DNA from: CAIXSC01 sp040381235
GTDB lineage: Bacteria > Planctomycetota > Planctomycetia > Pirellulales > Pirellulaceae
Reading direction: 5' to 3'
NCBI GenBank assembly: GCA_040381235.1
Contig: JBEIHS010000155.1
Coordinates: forward strand, 1-12,060
Length of the DNA stretch: 12,060 nt
Below the pieces are notes generated by a model. It had not been told where the DNA came from, searched no databases, and was given only the letters and a program-made list of their open reading frames with translations. Below are positions 6,191 through 12,060 of this stretch, piece by piece; position 1 is the first letter of the stretch; each line of letters begins with the position of its first letter. The translations under genes and the position numbers were made by a program.

Positions 6191-7336
6191 TCACTGAGTC
6201 GGCGGCGTGGACGAGCGTTCGTGGTCTTCGCACTCTTTCAATTCCTCCAGCCACAGCCGGATGTCGTTGCTGTATTCGCTGGCCAAGTCGCCCTTGACCA
6301 ATTGGCGGTGGAAACCGGCGGCGCCGTCCTGGTTCATCTCGGCCGTTTCCGCGCTTTCAAATCGCTGCCGGGGATGGGGCGCGATCAGTCCGCGGCAGAA
6401 TTTCATGAGCAGTTCGTTGACCACGACATCCGCCGGCAGGATTTTCTCGAGCCGCTGCGGCAAGGAATGTTTGGCGTCGAGCAACTCTGAGAGCGAATGC
6501 AAACCGGTGAACAGCGGGCGACCGGCGAGCATTTCGATCAAGACGTACCCCAACGACGCCAAATCGCTCAGCGGCGTAATGTCCTTGAACTCCAATACTT
6601 CAGGAGCGGCATAAGCCGGCGTGCAAGCCCGATTGGGCGGCGGATCCTCGATTTCGAACGCCGAGCCGATATCGATGATCTTCGCCGTTCCAGTCCGTTT
6701 CAGCATGATATTGGACGGCTTGATGTCGCTGTGCACCACGCCTTCGCGATGCAAGGCGGCCAGCGCCGACAGACAATCGCGGACAATCGCCACGGCGATC
6801 CCCGGCTTGATCCGCGGATGCACGACCCCCGCCGTGACAATCACCCGATTCAAATATTCCCATCGCCTGGCGCTAACCCGTTCGTAAAGCTTTTCGAGCG
6901 TGTAGGGCACAAGCAATTGGGCCAAGTCATAGCCATCGACCCATTCCATCACCATCATGCGGATGCGGTCGCGGTCGAGAAAATTATGAATATCCAGCAG
7001 TTTATCGTGCTGGATCAGCGTCACTCGGGCCGCGACCCGCGCGGCTCGAGCCATCGCGGCCGCGTACGCGTTGGCGTCGGCATATCTCTCGGGCGAGAAC
7101 AACTTGATCGCCACCGGAACCGTGAACTGGTCGGCGCCACGCAATTGCGTAAGGAACACAGCCCCTTGGCCGCCTTGTCCCAACAATCGGCCGAGATGGA
7201 AATGATTCGTCCAATGCAAATCGCCATGGGAAAGGATTTTACGATAGCGACCGGCGAGCTCGTTCTCGCCGTCGCCTTCCAGTTCGGCCTGCAGAGTGAT
7301 CGTCGGCGTGTGGGCGTGTCGCGTGGTCATGGGCAT
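6191..7336 (-). CDS. Soluble Ser/Thr protein kinase (Hanks type)
   Basis: A 381-aa kinase transferring ATP phosphate to Ser/Thr of unknown targets. The core spans about 45-330: Gly-rich loop GQGGQGAVF (53-61), Lys78 in VAIK, catalytic loop HSDIKPSN (Asp204, Lys206, Asn209), metal-binding DIG (Asp222), APE (244-246), DLASLG (258-263) and a late Arg in HPRQRF. All catalytic residues are present, but HRD reads HSD and DFG reads DIG. No transmembrane segment, PASTA or other sensor domain is present, unlike the longer membrane kinases frequent in this phylum. The C-terminal 50 residues are acidic and unassigned. The ATG at 7336 has AGGAG seven bases upstream; a second ATG two codons on is possible. 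The gene is 230 bp upstream of the four-gene run on the same strand. Confidence 0.93.
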   Translation of the reverse strand: MPMTTRHAHTPTITLQAELEGDGENELAGRYRKILSHGDLHWTNHFHLGRLLGQGGQGAVFLTQLRGADQFTVPVAIKLFSPERYADANAYAAAMARAARVAARVTLIQHDKLLDIHNFLDRDRIRMMVMEWVDGYDLAQLLVPYTLEKLYERVSARRWEYLNRVIVTAGVVHPRIKPGIAVAIVRDCLSALAALHREGVVHSDIKPSNIMLKRTGTAKIIDIGSAFEIEDPPPNRACTPAYAAPEVLEFKDITPLSDLASLGYVLIEMLAGRPLFTGLHSLSELLDAKHSLPQRLEKILPADVVVNELLMKFCRGLIAPHPRQRFESAETAEMNQDGAAGFHRQLVKGDLASEYSNDIRLWLEELKECEDHERSSTPPTQ

Positions 7337-7343
7337 CTCGGTA

Positions 7344-7348
7344 CTCCT
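7344..7348 (-). promoter_or_regulatory. Ribosome binding site of the kinase gene
   Basis: A consensus AGGAG lies seven bases before the ATG at 7336. It is the clearest Shine-Dalgarno in the window and favours the first of two closely spaced ATGs. Confidence 0.75.
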
Positions 7349-7459
7349 GGCGGCAGTCGGAAGTGTCGCAGCGCGACCAACGCCAACGGAAGCCTCCGAG
7401 TCTATTTATCCATCGCCATCGCGTCCAGACGGACGCGGCGGCGAGCGAGCGAGGGTGGA

Positions 7460-7565
7460 GGGAATGGGGAACGGGGAATGGGGAGTAGCGAGTAGGGAAC
7501 GGGGAGTTGGGAGTAGGCAGTTGGGAGTCAGCGCATAGGGAGTCAGGGATGCGGAGTTAAGGATG
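7460..7565 (+). repeat. Heptanucleotide tandem array, G-rich strand up
   Basis: Consecutive 7-nt units begin GGGAATG, GGGAACG, GGGAATG, GGGAGTA, GCGAGTA, GGGAACG, GGGAGTT, GGGAGTA, GGCAGTT and GGGAGTC. One 8-nt unit (AGCGCATA) and four more heptamers follow. The period is kept although individual units differ. The plus strand is purine-rich. Confidence 0.85.
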
Positions 7566-7615
7566 AGGGCTTTGGGTGTGGCAAGGGTGGCGGGGGGTTG
7601 TGGGCGGTGATCATC

Positions 7616-7679
7616 GGTCGGGTCGACGGTGGGTGACGGTCGGGTCGACGGTGGGTGACGGTGGGTGACGGTCGGGTGA
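7616..7679 (+). repeat. 22-bp repeat, two perfect units plus partial units
   Basis: Each unit consists of GGTCGGGTCGAC followed by GGTGGGTGAC. Two perfect copies occupy 7616-7659, followed by one more GGTGGGTGAC and a GGTCGGGTGA. The G-runs could form a quadruplex on the plus strand, and GTCGAC is a small palindrome. Confidence 0.85.
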
Positions 7680-7805
7680 GGACGCAACGGTCGGTGCAGG
7701 GGCGAGTGATCGCGTTGGCGGCAGTGACTTGTCCTTTCCCCACAGCACGTTCGTTGCGGCGCTTCCCGTCTTCTTGCGCAGTCCACAGGCTACCCAGTGC
7801 ATCGT

Positions 7806-7889
7806 CCCCACTCCCTATTCCCCGCTCCGCATTCCCCGCTCCCTGTTCCCCGCTCCGCATGTCCCGCTCCGCATTCCCCGCTCCCTGCT
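7806..7889 (-). repeat. 14-bp (2 x 7) tandem array, inverted relative to the 7460 array
   Basis: There are six 14-nt units: CCCCACTCCCTATT, CCCCGCTCCGCATT, CCCCGCTCCCTGTT, CCCCGCTCCGCATG, TCCCGCTCCGCATT and CCCCGCTCCCTGCT. Each splits into two related heptamers. The reverse complement (GGGGAAT, AGGGAGT, GCGGGGA types) belongs to the same family as the array at 7460-7565, so the two lie in inverted orientation about 240 bp apart. Confidence 0.85.
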
Positions 7890-8044
7890 CCAAGCGTCGC
7901 GAGCGGTGATTGTCTTCCCCCGACGTGCCGGCCGATTTAGAATCACCGCCCGCGGGCCGTCCGGCGTTGGCCATGCGTCGCCAGGAAACCGGACGAGCGC
8001 CGCGGCAAGCTGACTGGGCGGCGGGATCTAACACAGGGCGGCGT

Positions 8045-8791
8045 ATGCCAATTGATGTGACATGCACGGGTTGCAAAACCCGGTTTCAGGTCAGCGACAA
8101 GTTCGCCGGCAAGCAAGGCCCTTGTCCCAAGTGCAAGGCGATCATCCAGGTTCCCGCCAAGTCGGAACAGGTGGTGGTCCACGCGCCCGAGATGTCGGGG
8201 CCCAAAGATTCCAAGGGCCGCGCCGTTCTCAAGCCGCTCGCCCGCAAGGGCACCAAACTGACGGTCTTGGGCATGGTGCTTCTGGGTGTCACGGTGCTAG
8301 GCGTTTCCGGCGGCGCGATCGGCCTGCGGATCGCCTATCCGCCGCAAAAGGTCGAAGTCCGCAAGGCCCAGGCGGGACGGCCCGCCGTGATGCGGGATAT
8401 CCGCCAAGTCCCGCTGCATTGGCTGGCCCTCGGCGCGTCACTGCTGGCCCCCGTCCTCTGCTGGGCCGGCTATTCGTTCCTCCGCGACGACGAACTGGAA
8501 CCGATCTCCGGCCGCGAATTGTGGATGCGGATCGCCATCTGTTCGGTGGTGTACGCCGCCTTGTGGGGCGGCTATTACGCCGCGAAGGTGTCGCCTGTGA
8601 TGGGGCTGAAGGCGGGGCAAACGCCCGCCCCGGCCGTCATGGTCATCGCGCTGTTGCCGATGCTGCTGGTGGGCGGCGGCACCGGTTTCGCCTCGATGAA
8701 CTTGTCCGTCAGTTCCGGCGCCATCCACTACGGCTTCTATCTCGTGGTGACGGTGCTTTTGCGGCTGCTCATCGGTCTCGGACCGTTGTGA
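8045..8791 (+). CDS. Zinc-ribbon (MJ0042-like) multi-pass membrane protein, unknown function
   Basis: A 248-aa protein. The N-terminus is a small zinc ribbon, Cys7-x2-Cys10 and Cys27-x2-Cys30, in the context VTCTGCKTRFQVSDKFAGK. This resembles the MJ0042-type finger common at the N-terminus of Planctomycetota membrane and secreted proteins. A polar stretch (35-70) leads to about five predicted membrane helices near 72-94, 125-146, 161-180, 196-216 and 228-247. No catalytic motif is seen, so its role is unknown; the ribbon probably lies in the cytoplasm. The ATG at 8045 is chosen because the ribbon starts at once; the frame is open upstream to 7910 but that part is repeat-derived. The Shine-Dalgarno is weak (AGGGCGG). 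The HD-domain gene follows 14 bp after its stop, or overlaps it if a GTG start is used. Confidence 0.8.
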   Translation: MPIDVTCTGCKTRFQVSDKFAGKQGPCPKCKAIIQVPAKSEQVVVHAPEMSGPKDSKGRAVLKPLARKGTKLTVLGMVLLGVTVLGVSGGAIGLRIAYPPQKVEVRKAQAGRPAVMRDIRQVPLHWLALGASLLAPVLCWAGYSFLRDDELEPISGRELWMRIAICSVVYAALWGGYYAAKVSPVMGLKAGQTPAPAVMVIALLPMLLVGGGTGFASMNLSVSSGAIHYGFYLVVTVLLRLLIGLGPL

Positions 8792-8805
8792 CGCGAGCCA
8801 ACTCG

Positions 8806-10200
8806 ATGAGCCACAGCCAAGAGTGGGCCTCGCTGCCGGAAATCCGCGCGCTCGACCGGCGCCGCCAGTTCATCCGCATCCCGCCCGAACAGGATGTGCC
8901 GTTGACCCCCCGGGTGAAACGGCTGATCGACACGGCCGCGTTTCGGCGGCTGAGCCATATCAGCCAGTTGGGGTTGGTCGCGCTGGTCTATCCGGCCGCC
9001 AACCACACCCGTTTCGAACACTCGCTGGGCGTCTACCGGCTCGCCTTGATCTACTTGCGGCAACTGGCCGAGGATCCAAGGTTCACCGCCGCGATCGGCC
9101 CGCGCGACGCCGAGTCGCTGATCGTGGCGGCGTTGCTCCACGACCTGGGGCACTGGCCGTTCTGCCATCCGATCGAAGATATCAAGCTCGCCGACGTGCC
9201 GCGGCACGAAGCGTTCGCGCGGACCTATCTGGAGCACTCCGAAATCGCCGATCTGTTGCGTCGCGACTGGGAGCTCGAACCGTCCGACCTGCATGGATTG
9301 CTCGCGGAAAAGCGTCCCGACCCGCGGTCCCGCCTGCTCCGCAGTATCCTTTCCGGCCCGATCGACATCGACAAAATGGACTACCTGACACGGGACAGCT
9401 TGCATGCGGGTGTCCCTTACGGCCGCAACTTCGACCAGCAACGACTCGTCGGCAGCCTGTGCCTTAACGCCGCCGGCGACTCGCTGGCGATCACCGACAA
9501 AGGCAAAACGGCGGCCGAAATGATGGTGTTCGCCCGCTATGTCATGTTTAGCGAAGTCTATTGGCACCATGCCGTCCGCTCGGCCACCGCCATGCTGCAA
9601 CGCGCGTTCCACCTGCTCCGCGACCGCCTGGACTGCGACACGCTGTTCCGGCTCCGCGAACCGGCGATGATCGAGCGGATGCGGGGCCAGGCTGCGGCCT
9701 GCCAGGATCCAAGGCCGGAAACCGGCGATCCGGCGAACGGATCGATTGGACATGCGGCTGGCGAACTGCTCGACGGTCTATTTGGCGCACGCCGACGACT
9801 ATACAAACGACTCGCGCAGTACAGCCTGTTCCAGGAGCCGGACATTTACCAGCGGTTGGCTCGGCGTCCCTACCCGTGGCTGGTAGCGGCCGCCGAGCGG
9901 TTCGCCGGGGTGCTTGCCGCCGCCACCCAAGAGCCGATCGCCGCGCACGAAGTGCTGTTCGACGCCCCGCCCGCCAAACGCGAGGTCGAGTTCCAAGTCG
10001 ACGTGCTGTTCCCCAAAGAAAACCGCTACCGGGCGTTCGGCGACGTGTCGCCCGTCGTGCAAACCTTGGCTCTGCGGCAATTTGACGACTATGTGAAACG
10101 CGTCCGCGTCTTTGTGCACCCGCGCATCGCCGACCGCTGCCGCGGACTGGGCGACCTCGCGCCGCTCGTCCACCGTGCTCTTGACGAATTGCCCGAGTAG
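8806..10200 (+). CDS. HD-superfamily phosphohydrolase (COG1078/YwfO-like)
   Basis: A 464-aa metal-dependent phosphohydrolase. The family pattern is clear: FRRLSHISQLG (46-56), VYPAANHTRFEHSLGVYRLA (61-80, with His72), the HD pair in ALLHDLGHWPF (His112-Asp113), EHSEIADLL (143-151) and PIDIDKMDYLTRDS (185-198), which supplies the distal Asp. Relatives related to dGTP triphosphohydrolases hydrolyse dNTPs, so nucleotide-pool control is plausible; the substrate here is not shown. Residues about 310-335 form a less conserved insertion. The ATG at 8806 is chosen. An in-frame GTG at 8788 overlaps the upstream TGA as GTGA and would add six residues, suggesting possible coupling. The same frame is open far upstream through the preceding gene, but that is a shadow. 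It forms a two-gene unit with the ribbon protein and converges on argJ. Confidence 0.9.
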   Translation: MSHSQEWASLPEIRALDRRRQFIRIPPEQDVPLTPRVKRLIDTAAFRRLSHISQLGLVALVYPAANHTRFEHSLGVYRLALIYLRQLAEDPRFTAAIGPRDAESLIVAALLHDLGHWPFCHPIEDIKLADVPRHEAFARTYLEHSEIADLLRRDWELEPSDLHGLLAEKRPDPRSRLLRSILSGPIDIDKMDYLTRDSLHAGVPYGRNFDQQRLVGSLCLNAAGDSLAITDKGKTAAEMMVFARYVMFSEVYWHHAVRSATAMLQRAFHLLRDRLDCDTLFRLREPAMIERMRGQAAACQDPRPETGDPANGSIGHAAGELLDGLFGARRRLYKRLAQYSLFQEPDIYQRLARRPYPWLVAAAERFAGVLAAATQEPIAAHEVLFDAPPAKREVEFQVDVLFPKENRYRAFGDVSPVVQTLALRQFDDYVKRVRVFVHPRIADRCRGLGDLAPLVHRALDELPE

Positions 10201-10363
10201 CCGTCGCAGGGAAGTCGAACGGCTCAAGTCCCCAGACTGAAGCTCGGGGCCATATGCGGTCGCCGCTCCGCCACGAGGGCGGTTCACGATGTCGGATCCG
10301 CGATCGACTCTGCTTGCTTCGCTGCCCCCGCTTGCACTCGGGTTACCGTTGGATGGGCGGCAA
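10201..10363. other. 163-bp convergent gap between HD gene and argJ
   Basis: No gene was found. Two convergent stops flank it, so a bidirectional terminator is expected. The only compact hairpin is CCGCC-ACGAG-GGCGG (10268-10282). CCCC...GGGG (about 10230-10248) pairs over a 12-base loop. Neither is followed by a U-tract on either strand. Confidence 0.45.
10268..10282. terminator. Candidate bidirectional hairpin, weak
   Basis: A five-pair all-GC stem, CCGCC/GGCGG, with loop ACGAG lies 68 bases past the HD stop and about 80 bases past the argJ stop. There is no T-run on either side, so intrinsic termination is doubtful. Confidence 0.25.
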
Positions 10364-11557
10364 TCACGTGTGGTAATCCGCGTTGACTCGGATGTATTCG
10401 TGGCCCAGGTCGCTGGTCCAGAACCGGCAAGCGGCTACCCCCTCCGCGAACGACAGTTCCAATCGCGTGTCGCGGTTCGCCCGGATCGACTCGGAGACCT
10501 CGGCCGCGTTGAACGCCACCGGCGCGCCTTCCCGATACAGTTCAAAACCGTTCACCCGCAAACCGACCCGGGCGGGATCGAACGGCACGCCGGCGTAACC
10601 GGCCGCCGACACAATCCGCCCCCAGTTCGGATCGGCCCCGTGGATCGCCGTCTTGACGAGCGCGCTTTCCGCCACCGTCTTGGCAATTTGCCGAGCCCCA
10701 TCGCGGTCGCGGCAGCCTGTGACTTCGATGGTGATCAAATGCTCCGAGCCTTCGCCGTCGTTGGGAATCTGCTTGGCCAGCTCGACGCAGAAGCCATCCA
10801 GCGCTGCTTGAAACGCGGCCAAATCGGCTCCCGCGAGCGGCTCGGACATGGCGGCGCCGCTCGCCAGCAGCAACACCGTGTCGTTCGTGCTCATGTGGCC
10901 CTCGACCGCGATGCAGTTGAAACTCTGCTGCACGGCCGCGGCGAGCGCCGCTTGGGCTTGGTCGGCCGTCAACGCCGCGTCGGTCAGGACCACGCCCAAC
11001 ATGGTCGCCATGTTGGGACCGATCATTCCCGCGCCCTTGCACATCCCGGCCAGTCGGATCACGCGGCCGCCGAGCGCCAGCTCCCGCGACGCGAATTTGG
11101 GATACTGGTCCGTGGTCATGATCCCGCGCACGGCCGACATGAACGCCGCTTCGTCCTCCGCCAGCCGCGTAGCCGCCAGCTTGGCCCCCGCCGCGATCTT
11201 CTCCATCGGCAGGAACTCGCCGATAATTCCCGTCGACATCACCAACGCTTGGTCCGCCGACGCGTTGCAGGAACTGGCCGCCATATACGCCATCGTCGCC
11301 GCGTCGCGCTGCCCGCGCTCGCCGGTGCACGCATTGGCATTCCCCGAATTCACCGCGACAACGCGGATATCCGACGACGGCGTCCGGGCGCGATCATACG
11401 CCACCGGCGCGGCGAACACCAAGTTGCGCGTATACACCCCGCCTGCCGCCGCTCCCCCCGGACAATGGATCAACGTGAAATCCTCGCGACTCTTGTCGCG
11501 TTTGATCCCGCACGCCACCCCAGCCATCCGAAACCCTCGTGGAACCGCAAGCGTCAT
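10364..11557 (-). CDS. argJ: Bifunctional glutamate N-acetyltransferase / ornithine acetyltransferase ArgJ
   Basis: A 397-aa ArgJ, normal length. It transfers acetyl from N-acetylornithine to glutamate in the cyclic arginine pathway; some members also use acetyl-CoA. The precursor is self-cleaved before the nucleophilic Thr: KGAGMIGPNMATML (174-187) places the cut between Ala184 and Thr185. Other signatures are NSGNANACTG (70-79), the oxyanion-hole STG (108-110), SFNCIAVEGHMSTNDTV (212-228), GADPNWGRI (307-315) and the C-terminal RVNADYHT. Whether it is mono- or bifunctional cannot be read from sequence. The ATG at 11557 matches the family N-terminus; GGAG lies 11 bases upstream, a long spacing. 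It follows argC on the same strand, 402 bp downstream of it, so it may have its own promoter. Confidence 0.96.
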   Translation of the reverse strand: MTLAVPRGFRMAGVACGIKRDKSREDFTLIHCPGGAAAGGVYTRNLVFAAPVAYDRARTPSSDIRVVAVNSGNANACTGERGQRDAATMAYMAASSCNASADQALVMSTGIIGEFLPMEKIAAGAKLAATRLAEDEAAFMSAVRGIMTTDQYPKFASRELALGGRVIRLAGMCKGAGMIGPNMATMLGVVLTDAALTADQAQAALAAAVQQSFNCIAVEGHMSTNDTVLLLASGAAMSEPLAGADLAAFQAALDGFCVELAKQIPNDGEGSEHLITIEVTGCRDRDGARQIAKTVAESALVKTAIHGADPNWGRIVSAAGYAGVPFDPARVGLRVNGFELYREGAPVAFNAAEVSESIRANRDTRLELSFAEGVAACRFWTSDLGHEYIRVNADYHT

Positions 11558-11641
11558 GTTTTGAAATGCTCCGAAAAGTAAGGGGGCTCGAAGGAGGGTA
11601 AGGGTCGAGTGAGGGTAAGGGTTAGTTGGCGGAAAGAGGGT

Positions 11642-11704
11642 TTTCAGCTTTCAGCTTTCAGCTTTCAGTTTTCAGTTTTCATTTTTCATTATTCATTATT
11701 CAGT
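11642..11704 (+). repeat. Heptanucleotide tandem array TTTCAGC/TTTCAGT/ATTCATT
   Basis: Nine consecutive heptamers: TTTCAGC three times, TTTCAGT twice, TTTCATT twice, ATTCATT and ATTCAGT. The period is exact while bases drift stepwise along the array. It is far more AT-rich than its surroundings. Confidence 0.9.
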
Positions 11705-11717
11705 TGCGGTGAGGAGT

Positions 11718-11741
11718 GTTTTCAGTTTTCAGTTTTTAGTT
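11718..11741 (+). repeat. Short second TTTTCAG array
   Basis: Three heptamers, TTTTCAG, TTTTCAG and TTTTTAG, are flanked by GT and TT. They are the same family and orientation as the array 13 bp away, separated by GC-rich unique sequence. Confidence 0.75.
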
Positions 11742-11878
11742 GGATCGCGAGCTGGGTTGTGGTCAGTCTTTAACAAATGGGATGGAACGTTTGTCGATTG
11801 ACGATGTGACAGGCATGAGGCACTTTTGAATCATGAGCCAATTCGTTTTGGGCGTTCAATGAATGTGTAGCCTCCCGC

Positions 11879-11940
11879 CGCGCAAAACCGCAAAACCGCA
11901 AAACCGCAAACTACAAACCGCAAGCTGCAAGCTGCAAACC
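11879..11940 (-). repeat. Octamer/heptamer array CGCAAAAC to TGCAAGC
   Basis: Three octamers CGCAAAAC pass into heptamers CGCAAAC, TACAAAC, CGCAAGC, TGCAAGC and TGCAAAC. The reverse complement contains GCTTGCA, one base from the GCTTTCA phase of the 11642 array. The two arrays are therefore related in inverted orientation. Confidence 0.8.
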
Positions 11941-11959
11941 GTCCCCCGCTTCCCCTCCC

Positions 11960-12060
11960 CTACATCAACCCGGTCGTTTCCGGGAAGCCGTACATTAGGT
12001 TGAAATTCTGCACGGCGGCGCCAGAGGCGCCTTTGATTAGATTGTCGATGCAGCTGATCG
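11960..12060 (-). CDS. argC: N-acetyl-gamma-glutamyl-phosphate reductase ArgC, C-terminal end only
   Basis: Only the last 33 codons are in the window; the gene continues past base 12060. The visible sequence includes DNLIKGASGAAVQNFNLMYG and ends FPETTGLM before TAG, which is the strongly conserved C-terminal motif of ArgC. The enzyme reduces N-acetylglutamyl-5-phosphate to the semialdehyde with NADPH, in the pathway that also contains ArgJ. It lies on the same strand as argJ and upstream of it, in the common argC-argJ order, but separated by an unusually long repeat-filled gap. Confidence 0.93.
   Translation of the reverse strand, partial: ISCIDNLIKGASGAAVQNFNLMYGFPETTGLM

Larger units (their letters stand above)
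7337..8044. other. 708-bp divergent intergenic region filled with repeats
   Basis: This gap lies between divergent starts (kinase on minus, ribbon protein on plus), so it should hold promoters for both. Candidates are weak: an AT-rich island at 7403-7411, reading GATAAA on the minus strand, and TAGAAT at 7938-7943 on the plus strand with no well-spaced -35. The middle is occupied by three repeat arrays (7460-7565, 7616-7679, 7806-7889). Open frames crossing it are repeat translations, not genes. Confidence 0.6.
11558..11959. other. 402-bp repeat-rich gap between argC and argJ
   Basis: No gene was found. From the argJ side it holds a G-rich stretch (11580-11640) with GAGGGTAAGGGT twice, two heptamer arrays (11642-11704, 11718-11741), an ordinary unique stretch (about 11742-11878), and a third array (11879-11940) ending 19 bp from the argC stop. 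No convincing promoter or ARG box was recognised. Confidence 0.6.

Noticed and set aside
7938..7943. TAGAAT as a -10 promoter element for the ribbon-HD unit
   Set aside because: One mismatch from consensus, but the nearest -35-like TTGTCT is 22 bases away and the site is about 100 bases from the start; mentioned only as a candidate.
7543..8076. 177-codon minus-strand frame in the divergent gap
   Set aside because: It spells out the tandem arrays (EQGAGNAER- and TVTHRRP-like runs) and overlaps the ribbon gene start.
8062..8805. Upstream in-frame extension of the HD protein
   Set aside because: The frame is open through the whole ribbon-protein gene but in another phase; the HD family begins near the ATG at 8806.
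8737..9753. 338-codon minus-strand frame
   Set aside because: Shadow of the HD phosphohydrolase; no domain features.
10289..11581. 430-codon open frame on the plus strand
   Set aside because: Antisense to argJ; its translation is dominated by Arg, His and Pro and matches nothing recognisable.

Overview
The window looks like a piece of a high-GC planctomycete chromosome, probably Pirellulales-like. This is inferred from the gene content: a compact cytosolic Ser/Thr kinase, a membrane protein with an N-terminal CxxC...CxxC ribbon of the kind common in Planctomycetota, and proteins with long Gly/Ala/Pro/Tyr low-complexity tails. Gene-free gaps filled with short tandem repeats are a further hint. 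No rRNA, tRNA, CRISPR array, insertion sequence or phage gene was seen.

Layout. Bases 1-363 hold a C-rich edge and a 98-bp tandem repeat, each unit with a small hairpin that reads as a terminator on the minus strand. From 5960 down to 357 four genes run on the minus strand as a probable operon: a membrane protein with a Tyr/Pro-rich pentapeptide-repeat tail, a small HEAT-repeat protein (its start overlaps the upstream stop as TGATG), a membrane-anchored DNase I-fold (EEP) nuclease/phosphatase with a roughly 170-residue Gly/Ala linker, and a Ski2-like superfamily 2 helicase. Upstream, after a 230-bp gap, a Ser/Thr protein kinase (7336-6191, minus) may be co-oriented with them or an independent unit. 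A 708-bp divergent gap (7337-8044) carries three repeat arrays. It is followed on the plus strand by a ribbon-containing five-helix membrane protein and an HD-superfamily phosphohydrolase, 14 bp apart. After a 163-bp convergent gap, argJ lies on the minus strand. A 402-bp repeat-rich gap then separates it from the 3' end of argC at the window edge, so argC-argJ forms part of an arginine biosynthesis locus.

How the genes work together. ArgC and ArgJ act in successive parts of the acetylated ornithine pathway. The helicase and nuclease are adjacent, but predicted topology puts the nuclease domain outside the cytoplasmic membrane and the helicase inside, so direct cooperation is doubtful. The most unusual feature is not a gene. 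The two largest gaps hold arrays with a 7-nt period, in both orientations within each gap, and two of the secreted or membrane proteins carry 15-bp (five-codon) tandem repeats. No clear new defence or biosynthetic system was found.
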